Shown here: positions 1-9,900 of the stretch, one piece after another
Layout: every line of letters starts with the position of its first letter
Numbering within the stretch: position 1 is the stretch's first letter
From: Lunasporangiospora selenospora
Lineage: Eukaryota > Mortierellomycota > Mortierellomycetes > Mortierellales > Mortierellaceae
NCBI GenBank assembly: GCA_015680635.1
Contig: JAABOA010000375.1
Location: 1 to 16,017 of the forward strand
Direction of reading: 5' to 3'
DNA length: 16,017 nucleotides
The notes under the pieces: model-generated
What the model saw: the letters and a program-made list of their open reading frames with translations, nothing else
Databases searched by the model: none
What the model was told of the DNA's origin: nothing
Program-made: the position numbers and the translations under genes

Positions 1-745
1 TTGATACCACCGGTACCGATGGCAATAATCAACATGGGCAAGAAGGTCAAGAAGTATGAGACCTGACCGACAGGTCCGATCAAGCCGGGGATGGCAAAGA
101 CTGTAATCATGATCATACCGATCAAGTAGACGATGGAGAAGCCGATGATGGTCCACCTAGAAGGGAAATGAAAAATAGTAGAGTGGGTTAGTAACTTGGA
201 AGAGGAGGTGGAGAGAGCGGGTGAAAAGAGGCTGTTTGAGAAACATTGGTCCGTGGAAGAGCGGAGTGGATGAGGTGGGGAATGTTGATTGGGGGAGGGG
301 GAGGAGTGAGGTAAAAGTGGATTGGTGAGGGATCGAGAGACGAGTCGGTGGACGCAGAGGAGAGGATACATTACCATTTGCCGAGGAAAGAATCCGAAAA
401 GGCGGCACCAAGCAAGGGGAAGAAGTAGGCCAACATGTTGAAGGCAGTGGAGTAGACCTTGGCGTCGGTCTTGTCCATTCCTGTGATCAGCTGGAAGTAC
501 TTGTTCAAGTTGGGCTGAACACCGTAGTAACAGAAACGTTCACCAAACTCGTTGGGCAAGATGAAGTAACAGGCCTTGGGCATCTTGTTGGGGTTAGCCA
601 TGAGCTGAGCATCGAGCTCGGCGTTGAGGCGGGCCTCAAGCTCGAGAAGCTCCTTTTCATGTTCAGTCAAGAGATCGAGGGCTGTGTTTGGCTTCTCAGC
701 CGAGAGATCGATCTCTGAGGCGTCGATGTCGCGCTTCTCAAGCAT
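1..745 (-). CDS. PTR2: POT/PTR2-family peptide transporter, 5' part (cut by left edge)
   Basis: Proton-coupled import of di- and tripeptides across the plasma membrane is the known role of this family. Exon 1 is 745-375 and exon 2 runs from 156 past the window edge. The 218-nt intron (374-157) has a GTAATG donor, a perfect TACTAAC branch site at 193-187 and a CTAG acceptor. About 175 residues are visible. Residues 1-58 are a charged cytosolic tail with a Glu/Leu-rich helix. The family signature ExxERFxYYG is at residues 66-75 (E66, E69, R70, Y73, Y74), in the first membrane helix and tied to proton coupling in known members. Hydrophobic segments lie near residues 103-118, 126-147 and 155-170, and the visible part ends in the family-typical GTGGIK. 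The ATG at 745 is preceded by a pyrimidine-rich leader and a TATA box. A paralogue starts at 15840 on the other strand. Substrate range cannot be read from this part. Confidence 0.93.
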
Positions 746-934
746 GGTTGACGGAGAAGAGGGTGGGATTGTTGAAGGGCAGGAGAGGATGGATGGGAAA
801 AGAGAATTAAAGAATATAGGAGCCGTTCAAGGCAAGGAGATATGGGTGGGAGGACAAAGGGGAGGAGTTTGCTCTGCAGAACCAACGAGAAAAAGAAAAG
901 AAAAAAGGAGATGGAACGTGAGGCGATCGTGCGG

Positions 935-941
935 TTTTATA
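935..941 (-). promoter_or_regulatory. TATA box of the left PTR2-type gene
   Basis: The minus strand reads TATAAAAC from 941. It lies 196 nt upstream of the start codon at 745, nearly the same spacing as the TATA box of the right-hand paralogue (198 nt). The leader between is pyrimidine-rich. It contains GCAAACTCCTCCC (872-860), a 13-mer also present in the leader of the paralogue at 15683-15695. Placement is an inference from motif and spacing. Confidence 0.6.
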
Positions 942-1044
942 TTTAGTGATCTGGCACTGCCCCTCTCGCCTTTTGCACTTGGGGTTCTATCAAGGTCTAG
1001 GGAAGAAAAGTGCCGCGAATGAACAGGAAAACGGCCGAGGGGCA

Positions 1045-1058
1045 CACGCACATGCGTG
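1045..1058. promoter_or_regulatory. Dyad CACGCA-CA-TGCGTG upstream of the left PTR2-type gene
   Basis: Two 6-bp inverted arms (1045-1050 and 1053-1058) are separated by 2 nt, about 105 nt upstream of the TATA box. The position suits an upstream activator site for a dimeric factor. No specific regulator is recognised. Confidence 0.3.
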
Positions 1059-1059
1059 G

Positions 1060-2600
1060 CGGTTTGGGCGAGAGCCAGAATTGTAGGCTAGGTGAAGAAC
1101 CCCCAAATGCGGAGGAGTCAAACAGAGACAAAGACCCGATAGAGTTTGACTGGCCTAATCAAGACGAATTTGTGGTCCCGATCCTTTGGATATGACCTCT
1201 GTATGCAGTCTAGTGACGACTGAATTGGCCTACCCTGTGAGCAGACTGGGTAAGGTCCTCACCTCAGCCTAAGAATGGACTTGTAACCCGAACCTGCTTC
1301 CCTCCCTTCTCCCTTCTTGGCGGCATTCAAAAGTCCTTTGTGTGGGTTTAGCCCAATAGGGACGTTTCGCGACCCAAACATGACCGTCGAACAATCTTGC
1401 ACGCCTACTCGCCGATTGCGCCAGCCCATGTTCGATCCTTGGAGGCGATGTGGCAGTTGATCCATTCCATTTACAAAGGTCGCGCGAAACCCCGGGGGAG
1501 CAATTCTCCACCTTTTGCTGCGCGTTTTACTCCAAGTACAATCGCGCATGATATATTTCGTTCCTGGCGGCGCTAAACCACACTTTGAATAGCTGCAGTA
1601 GCTTACTTTTTGGCCCCGCTTCAGTATGTCTCTCGCAATCTGCTACAGACTGACTCTTTGATATTATTCGGAGGCTGTGTGTCTGTACAATAGAAGCAGT
1701 GCAACCGTTCGGACTGCAGCAACTAAAAGGTAGAGGACTCTAGAGGATCTACGAGCCGTGTAAACCCCTGCCACTAGTCGCTGTAGTCTTGTCCTCGTTA
1801 TGCGGTGGAGGACAGTGTAGGTTCCTGGACAACCTATCCCCTGTAATAGAGGACATTCCTAGCTCTTTTTTAGCTATTCGGCATTATTACAAGAAAAACA
1901 ACTACATCAAGAGGCGAGGGAGAGTGTAAAGGCCAACTTGGAAGAGTTGATACACTGGTGATCAAGTGGAAGCGGAATGAAGATCGCTCCTGCTCGAATG
2001 ACCCTCATGTATTTCCATTTCTGAGAATTTGATGGTTTCACGAAGATTAAATGGGACACCACGCCCAACTGGACTCTCGTGAGATGTTAGGTGGAATGAT
2101 CGAATCAACCGTCTGGCCAACTGCCAAAAAAGTCACGGACACAGTGTTCCCCCTCCCCCTTCTCCACTAACCCGCACACCTGATTCCAGAAGGAGATTTC
2201 TTCTTTGGCCTCAGGGCCTGGTGTGGGTGGTGTGGTCGACCTTGGATTAGAGTTGACTGTTCCTATTCCACGCAGCCCCTCCTTTCCCTTTCTCTGGTTG
2301 GTGTCTCCAGTAGAGTATACTCTCCTTCTATCATAACGAGGTCCTTCTCAGAGCTTCTCACTGCTCCTTCACATATACCCCTCCTAAGGTATCCCCTTGG
2401 CTCCTTCCTCCCCACCTCTTCTTGGCCTTCATTTTTGGGGGCTTTTTGGCTGGAAGAACCAAAAAGTAGATACCTTTCATATCTCAATGAAGAAAGGAGC
2501 CGCTCAAGAGCTATTCTTGAACCAGCGCGTTATTCTCTTTTAAACCTTTATTCCCGCCCAGGGTCTGGGCCTACAAACACATGGTCTACTCTTTAATCGA
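1060..2600. other. Intergenic, no supported gene
   Basis: No convincing coding exon was found. Open frames here, such as a minus-strand frame at 1549-1259, show no recognisable family. Two adjacent small hairpins occur at 1790-1814 (arms TGTCCTC-type, 1791-1796 with 1808-1813) and 1819-1835 (AGGTT with AACCT). They could belong to a structured RNA, but no snoRNA boxes are clear. The rest appears unstructured. Confidence 0.4.
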
Positions 2601-2627
2601 TGACAGTAATCTCATAATTTCAATGTC

Positions 2628-2654
<27 letters not shown>
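2628..2654. repeat. (T)27 homopolymer
   Basis: Twenty-seven consecutive T are present. On the minus strand this is a poly-A that could be the tail of a retroposed sequence, but no flanking target-site duplication could be seen, so it is listed only as a homopolymer. Confidence 0.9.
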
Positions 2655-2659
<5 letters not shown>

Positions 2660-3240
2660 CTGTGTAGAATCTAGTGCTCCCCCAATCAACTCGGACTACG
2701 ACTTCCAATGGGGTCGTGGGGAAAAAAAAGAAAAAAAAAGACAAACACATGAGTGATAACAATTGTTGTTTGTGAAAGAGAAAGAAACCCCCCCCCCAGT
2801 ATCCAAAACGGTCCATGGTACCTTTCGGTAGAAGGAAAGAAAACAGCTCGTTTCAAATGGTGCTATGAAAAGTGTAAAAAGGTGGACGATGAAAAGTAGC
2901 GGTCGGGTAAGGGTCGAGGCTGCGGGCTACGGATTGGTGAATGGAAGTAGGCGTTGAAGGAAAAGAGGGAATTCCCAAGGCTACAGCTAAATAGCCCACA
3001 GTTTCCAGAGACAGAATGGCGACATCTCATGAGAGTTTATCCCCTTCCTGTTTTTCCTGAAACGACCCTTCCGGTGTCTACCAACCCTGTTGTTAATCTT
3101 ATTATCCTCTGCTTTGTCTTTCAGCCATTCCTAATCCCGCGCGTTAGCCTTCTGTTGGCCTCCTTCAGTCTCCAAGGGTCGACATCAATCCAGCGATTCA
3201 TATGTCAAGATTGTGGGTGGTTGCTGGCTTTGTGCAGGTG

Positions 3241-3345
3241 CAAAAAAAAGAAGGGAGAGAGAAAAAAAGGGCAAGAGGATATGGAGAGTGAGAGAGAAAG
3301 AGTGAGAAAGAGAAGAAAGAGTGTGTGGAGGAAAGGAAGGCGGGA
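3241..3345. repeat. Polypurine (GA/A-rich) tract
   Basis: About 100 nt of the plus strand are almost pure A and G, with GAGAGAAAG-type units interrupted by few pyrimidines. The complementary strand is a long polypyrimidine tract. Similar shorter tracts occur at 10495-10545, 11341-11374 and 14497-14530. Confidence 0.8.
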
Positions 3346-3620
3346 TTACCAGCTCCAGGGAAGGAAAAGTAGCCTTTCCTTCCCATCCATCTCGGATTTT
3401 AAGTAAAACGTTGTTCCTCGAATTCTTACAGTCTCGTTTTTGCTTCTAGACCTCGCCCTTTGTCCTTGAACCTGGATCCCCCCACGCAAAGTTTCTCAAA
3501 TAGGACGGACGAACGATTGTCTCATGTGCGAGTCAAAAGGAGGGGGGGAGGTATGAGATAGACGAGCGCTCATTCTCGGGAATAGAGGAAACTATTTGCT
3601 GTTCTCAGATGTGTGGCAGG

Positions 3621-4842
3621 ACTTTAGTGATAACATGCGGGCAAGGTCCATCCATTTTTGGTCCCCTTTCTCCCTCCTCTGTGTTCTCCAAGAGCTTCTT
3701 GAGAAAAGACTCTCTCATGGGTACATACAATCCTAGCCTGCCGACTCCTCCTCCTCTTCCCACCTTCCGCCTGTTCTGTCGCAATCGTGGGCAAAGACTG
3801 CACGCTACCGTTGTGCAACGTGGTCTCTCCAAGAAACCCGAATTTAGTTTGATATTCAAACAAAACCAATATCAACAATAGCGTACAGTATCTTGGGATT
3901 CAACCACTTTGTGTCAGCCCTTCCCTGTCTAAGGTGAAAGTAGTGAGTAGTCGAATGAGTAGAACAGGGCAAAGGAGAAAAAAAAAAAGCCTTGCGAAGG
4001 TTTTCCCAAAAAAAAACCTTCTTTTTTGTGCTCCCAAACGGAGACGCTCCAAGAGGTGGGAAAGAGCAGACGACATTTGGATGGTCGTTGGCAAAACGGC
4101 AAAATTCAGTCGATTGGCCACGCACACAGAGAGGAAGACGGGGTGTATGTGAATGAGGGAAGACTTCTTTTGTTACGACTCCCAACCTTGTTGAGGACGA
4201 CACTCAAATCAAGGTTATGCTTATGCACCTTCCGAGCCACCGCCCAGCGATGCCAGAAAAAAAAGCGCCCAGATCTTATATCTTTTCAATATAACTCATT
4301 GTCATGGTTGTACAGAAATGAATGGGTAACAAGAGAGAGCAAATCACGTAAAGCCAAAGGCTCATGGCCATGAAGGTCAGTGTGAGAAAACATAAACAAA
4401 TGTGCGAAAAAAATCCAGGCTAGAAGAGTTCCCAGCAGTCGAGGGAAAATGTCCCTTGATCTTCTCTCCCCTCCCTGCGCCTTGGGCTGCATTTGGTCGC
4501 AAAGGATCCAAGGCTTCCCCTTTGCTCAGCTATCAGTAACCCAGGGGTAAAGGGCTCGCTTCCTTTTTTTCGCGCATCTGTTCCTTCCTTTTTTGACTTG
4601 CGCCTATTCTGGCTCTATCCCTGGGTTCTCACAAAGGCCGAGGTTCGGTGTTTCTCTGGTCATTTCCGGTCAGGGGAGAAGATAAAAAAAAAGAGAGGCT
4701 TTTTGCCTCCACCTTGTGATACCTCCTTTTTTCCGCCTGGGGCTGTGAAAAAAAATGCCGAGCCGCTGTCTTCTGTTTACCACATTCAGATGCTACACCA
4801 AGCATCATTTTATGCGCGCGCGCGTTGTCAAGGTTCACCACA
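3621..4842. other. Intergenic, no supported gene
   Basis: Several overlapping frames of 70-130 codons occur on both strands, none with a recognisable family. The ATG-initiated frame 3609-3881 (90 residues) is open but overlaps two equally open minus-strand frames, which argues against selection for any one of them. A hairpin with a T tract (3996-4027) is listed separately. Confidence 0.35.
3996..4027 (+). terminator. Hairpin followed by T6, terminator-like
   Basis: Arms GAAGGTTTT (3996-4004) and AAAACCTTC (4013-4021) pair perfectly over 9 bp and are followed at once by six T. In a eukaryote a T run can end RNA polymerase III transcription. No Pol III gene with A and B boxes could be found just upstream, so function is unproven. 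Confidence 0.3.
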
Positions 4843-4867
4843 ACTCTCTTCGAGAGAGTGTATAAAG
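4843..4867 (+). promoter_or_regulatory. Hairpin abutting a TATA-like box
   Basis: A perfect 7-bp inverted repeat with a 3-nt loop (ACTCTCT at 4843-4849, AGAGAGT at 4853-4859) is followed directly by TATAAAG at 4861-4867. An alternating GCGCGCGCGCG stretch lies just before it at 4814-4824. The arrangement resembles a core promoter reading right, towards ATG codons at 4914 and 5093. No confident gene follows. Confidence 0.3.
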
Positions 4868-5092
4868 AGTAAATAAGTGAGGATCGGTCTGCTTTCGGTG
4901 TGCTAGGCGCGAAATGTTCGCACGCCCTCGTCATGCTAGGTGGATTTCAACAAAGAGCCAACTTCAGAGAGAAAGAGATCGAAAAGAAACAACCAATAGC
5001 CAATTCTGTTTGTTGTATTTTGACGGGATGGGAAGCAAACGAGAGTCTAAGCCGAGCGCCCCAAGTTCTCTTATCTTCCATTCGCTGTCCCA

Positions 5093-5311
5093 ATGCAAGG
5101 TCGCATGAAACTGAACCAGACTTCTCTCCATTCGTGCAAGGTACAATCTGGCCACTTTTCATTTATTGGTATCGAACGCATTTCCGAAACGGGCTGCAAA
5201 GAGGTGGACCTGCCCTCGCCCGACAATATGCGATGGACGAGTTATCGCCAACAATGGGCTATTGTCGAGGCGGCGTTGGCACTGGCGATGTTTACAAGAC
5301 GGATTTGTTAA
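5093..5311 (+). CDS. Candidate small protein, 72 residues, unrecognised
   Basis: This is an ATG-initiated frame with several G/C-ending codons, like the clear genes of the window. It lies downstream of the TATA-like box at 4861. I do not recognise the product. It has no obvious signal peptide, but a short hydrophobic alanine/leucine-rich stretch lies near its C-terminus (about residues 57-67). Overlapping frames at 4900-5337 (plus) and 5614-5159 (minus) are also open, and a spliced product could use the AAG-GTACAA donor-like site near 5140. It may well be a chance frame. Confidence 0.18.
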   Translation: MQGRMKLNQTSLHSCKVQSGHFSFIGIERISETGCKEVDLPSPDNMRWTSYRQQWAIVEAALALAMFTRRIC

Positions 5312-6994
5312 CATGGACCACTGAGGGGACCAAATAGCATTAAGAAAAATAGAGCAAAAGGGCCATCTCGTAGTTATCTCGGCGGTCAACAAGAGCAGAT
5401 ATGGTTTTGTCTGTTGTGTGTTGTTGTCGTCCACCAGACTCTCTCCTTGCCCTTTGGATGACACCAGCCGGCAATATTTGAACCGACCAGCCGAAATGCA
5501 GAGGAAAACATCCAAAGACCTGATGCGAGCGGATAGAGAGAGGGAAAGTTCCTGTCTTTCTGGTCCTCCTGTCCCTCTCCACAAACACCAAACACAATGC
5601 AACCACACACTCACTCACACTCACTTACACACAGATACACCAAAGTGCATCCTATGAAAATCATGGCGTGTTTGTAATCTTCCGTCTGTCCTGAGGACGT
5701 TGTGCATCTTTTCTCTCATCCACTTTGCTAGCACATGGGGCAGGATGGACGAGGCTGGAACAAGGCTCTCCGTCGTTTGATTTTTTTTTCCTGCAGGCCA
5801 GCAGAAGGAAGCGGCCCTTGTACCCACTGGGCATTGAATTCGAACCTTCCAAAGAATCATTGTCAAACAACTGTGAGAATAAATTCAAAAGAGGATGACA
5901 ATGGATCCTCCATTGTCCCCCAGCCCAAAAGTGCTCAAAGCCCACACAGACGAATCTTGATTGGAGGTTGAGCTGGGAAGCCACAAGCCCATAATGACAC
6001 GCCGGATCATCGAAACTCCCCTTTTGCTTTCAGCTGAACGCTCTCCTTTCAACTCTGTTCAACTCTCTTCTAACCCTAACTTGCCCAAGTCCTACAGCCA
6101 GGCATGCTGTAAATATCCAGCAAATGCTCCGAAAACCCCTTTCTGAACATCCTTGCTTTCCTTTTTGGGGGAGTTGTCAAACGCTTTCGGGCGTCCCCGT
6201 CTATCATCTTTTGAATAGGGTGTACAAGATCCTTCTCTTCCTGAACTCTTCAGTGCACTCTGTCAGGAATTGAGAGATCAGTGGGACTCTCTCTTCTCCA
6301 GACAAAGTTCAAAGCCTCTCCTCCAGCCACACTTTGACAGGCACCAACCATTCTGGATTGTCCTCGTTGTTAGGCTGAGATTCAACAGCAATTGTCTATG
6401 ACCACTGTTGGTACGGTAATCCATTGGTCCGAGGCAGACGCCCCTGCCCTCCTTGGTCTCTCTTTGCCTTAGTCTCTCTTTTTTCTGTTCTGTACTTTTC
6501 GGAACTGGATCCGATGCGAGGTGCGATAATGTGAGAGCACCCTCGTGCCTCTGTTGGATGAAAAGAAGAATTCTCCTTTGGCGTCGTTTCGTATTTCCTA
6601 TTCATGTTTAGCGTGGCATATCACCCAGAAAACCCAGTCCGTTGCGAAACAAGTGTGATGCGTATCTAGGTGATCAGGTGTATATGAATGTGTTGTCTCC
6701 GACAATATCACCTTTCCCTCCACCTTCCTCCATGCTTTGTTAGAAACCATATAATGCTGTACCCTCTTCTTTGTTTAATGTTTTCATACTTTCGAGATGT
6801 GGAGACAGGCTCTGCCAAAGTCTTTTTTTTTTTGGGATTAAAGATGAGTCTTTTTTTCTTTTGCTTCTCGTCTTGTCGAGAATATGCTGATCTAACTTTA
6901 TGAATAACGCTGTTTACAAAGTGTTGGGTTTACTCTTCCTTCCTCTCCGACAAGGGGAAAGGGGGGAAGAGTAGATCTATTACATAGCTCGTTA
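5312..6994. other. Intergenic, no supported gene
   Basis: A CA/CACT-rich patch occurs at about 5585-5640, and T-rich runs at about 6822-6833 and 6848-6860. Frames on both strands are short and unrecognised. The right end is the 3' flank of the GTPase gene; no canonical AATAAA was seen on its strand. Confidence 0.35.
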
Positions 6995-9900
6995 TTAAAT
7001 CATCCTCAATACCTTACCAATACACTTTGTTCGCCCATGCCGAAACAAGACAGTTGTCCCTTTACGCATGAATACAACACCATGGCAAAACTTAAAGACA
7101 ATGCGTGCTCGGCTGCCAACAACCAACTCCGCATCCCGATCACCCTTGTTCTCATCTGCACTCAATTCAGCACCCTCATGGCCATCGTTGCTGCTGCTGT
7201 TAATGCTGCTGTTGCAACTATCGTCACTATCGTGCCGTGCATGAAGGGTCAAGCATGATTCGTCATGGCGATCACCTGCTTGAATAGACAGCTTCCTGAG
7301 CTTCTTTATGTTTGTGCAAGATACCGATCCCGACTGTGAAAGGCTCTCCTGCACTGGGTCTCGGTCAGACTCCTGCTGCAGCTGCTGTGGTTGCTCAGAA
7401 GAGACAGGTGTTCCCGCTCGAGTCGATCCCGAGCCTGTCAAGAATGAGCTTGTCCCAGATTCATAGTCTGAGCTAGGTGAACTAGGACTTTGGCCAGACT
7501 GCTGTCTTTCCTGGACTGATTCGCCTTCACTCAATCTCTCCACGCCCCTGTTCCTGGAATAGCCGAGCGCGTGAGGAGATGGGGAAGCTTCCTCGACACT
7601 GGTCACCATGGAGGCTGTGCGAGTAGCAGACTCGGAGTCGAACTGCTTCGCATCGTCCTTGACAATATCGCCCTGATCATCTTGCTGGTCGGGATTGGGA
7701 AGCAGCTCTATCCTGGAAACTATTGCATTCCGATGCACCGATCCACAGTGAATCATGCCTAGGAATACCACGAGACACAATCAGTACAAGAATCAATGAG
7801 CCGGGAAAAAAAAGTTGGGCCTATTAACTATCCACCATACATAGTGCATTTGCTGTGATAATAATCCTTTTTACCTTCGAATCCAACGCCAAATGTCCCA
7901 TCATGCGCCAAGACCTGGATAACTGCTTCAAACTTTTGACAGCACTTGCCCTTGGGCTCCGTGTCACTCTCGAGAACCACCATTCCTCGCCGTACTTTGA
8001 CTCGGTTTAGTTCTGGACCTTCAATCGCGAGGGTGGCTGTATGTCCCGAGTCTGTAGAGCGCATAGACATTCGTTGCCGGTGGATCGATTTCACGACCAC
8101 AGGCACGAAACTTCCGTCATTGTCTACAGGTCCGAGATAAAGCCCCATCTGACCATTGGATCCCTTGCTGGTATGGTTTGTTGGGCGCCTTGATTGCGAA
8201 CCCTGCATTTTTTGCGATCCTTGCGATCCATTTCCTCCCCCTCCTGATCCACGAGATAATCCCAAGGCCTTTTTGTTGTCGAATACATACATTGGTCGAT
8301 GAACTTCTATCCGCCCACTGTGCAGGAATCCTCCCACAACTGTTCCAATGTCTATCGTGAAGAGGGGGCATGGCAATGGTTAATTTCTAACATGTCTGCG
8401 ATTTGATGTCAGCAGGCTTCATTCGATTTACTAAAGTAGACGTTACCTGGGATATTGTAGATTTCTTCAATCTGATAGCACACAGGATCTTGAATTCTCT
8501 GGATATCGGAGCGATGCTCATCAATCTCATCCTTGTTGTTGCTGCCCTCGGGCTTTGGTAGCAAAGAGAGACACTTTTCCAGCAAGTTCACATTTTCGCC
8601 AGTGACACTGGACAGCAACAAGATCGGAATTGCCATAGTGTTGGTGGATTCGACCAATCCAGGGTCTGAGAATCGCCTCACGACAGTAGCAAGATCCTTT
8701 TCATTATGGACAATGACGGGTACATATTTGAACGTCGATGGTGAAGTTGATCCAGTGGCTGGGGGGAGCCAAGATCCTGAACCAACGTTGGGTAGACAGG
8801 AGGGCGCTGTAGAACGAACAAGAGCCATCAATGCTATGACGGTAGCCCGGAGTTGATCCTTGGTCGCCACATCCATCTTTGTAACAGTAATAAACAGTGG
8901 CAAGCCAAGGGCCATCACCAGCCCATAATGTTCTTTTGTCATCTCATTGATCCCTCCAACCCTTGAATCAACCACAAGACAGGCATAGTCGGGCGCGTGT
9001 CCAGTCAATCCTGCAATAGTCGTCTTTAGAAACCGGGGGTGCCCACACGTGTCAAGCAAGGTGACAACCTTGGCTGAAGCGCCACAGACCTCCTGCCAGC
9101 TCGAGATATTGGTTGTACTGTAGTTGACAATCTCGCCACCATTTGTAAATCCAATGATCTCGTGAGAAATGGACGACGTCCTTCCAGAACTAATCTCGTG
9201 TCGATGTCGGAGCAAATTCAATCCTATCGAAGGAGGGGAAAAATAATAATAACAATTATTATTTTCTTGGTTTTAGGACCATTGCCACATTTGAATTCTC
9301 AAAACGCCCTGAAAAGAACAGATGGAGAGGAGGTACTTACTTGCTTTTCCACGTCCATTATCAGCTATTCCATGTGCGAGTCGCCCCAGCAAAGTTGATT
9401 TTCCAGCATCGGGTCCTCCAACAAGCGCAACACGGATTTCCAGAAAATGATGCTGCTCTGCAAGTCGAGACGATACCTTGGCCTCTACCACCAAATACTC
9501 TGGCTCGATCAAGGGTGACCCTACATTGTTTGTCAAATGTTTTCGGATTGCGGTTGGTGTAGTTGATGTCTGGTACGTATCCCTCTCTTCAACAGCCTGA
9601 CTCTTCCCAACATCACCCCTTTGAGAATGCTGTGTGGAAGCGACAGAGACTTTTCGGAGGATGGCCACGTCTGCGCCCAAGAACTCGGCCATCCGATGGA
9701 GCGTCTTGAGGGACACGTCCATGTCTGCTGGAGACAATCCCACGAACGAGCCATCGTCAGCGACTCCGATTTCGTAGATTGCTACGCCATTGCCCTCAGA
9801 CAGTCTAGTTTTCCCGGTTGTGTGGAGGTGTGGGGCATAAAGGAATTCACGCTGTTTTTTTTAGCTGAAAAGGAACAGGGTTTCACTGCAGAAAAGCAAA

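Larger units (their letters stand above)
2601..3620. other. Intergenic, low-complexity rich
   Basis: This stretch holds a 27-T run, A-rich patches at 2720-2740, a 10-C run at 2788-2797 and a long purine tract at 3241-3345. A 150-codon plus-strand frame ending at 3406 starts at TTG, not ATG, and its second half is just the translated purine tract, so it is not called. Confidence 0.4.

Noticed and set aside
2628-2720. Poly-T run as the tail of a retroposed element on the minus strand
   Set aside because: No target-site duplication and no recognisable element body next to it.
2954-3406. 150-codon plus-strand open frame
   Set aside because: It begins at TTG rather than ATG and its second half is the translated purine tract.
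4629-4934. Minus-strand frame with LDNARAHK, like a Tc1/IS630 transposase DDE step
   Set aside because: The match is eight residues over the GCGCGC alternation. Nothing before or after resembles a transposase and no inverted repeats were seen.
5838-5855. GGTTCGAATTC on the minus strand, like a tRNA B box
   Set aside because: The flanks do not form a T stem and there is no A box or acceptor stem at the right distance.
9533-9754. Alternative minus-strand frame over GTPase exon 3
   Set aside because: It is a shadow of the true exon, which carries the P-loop and conserved N-terminal motifs.
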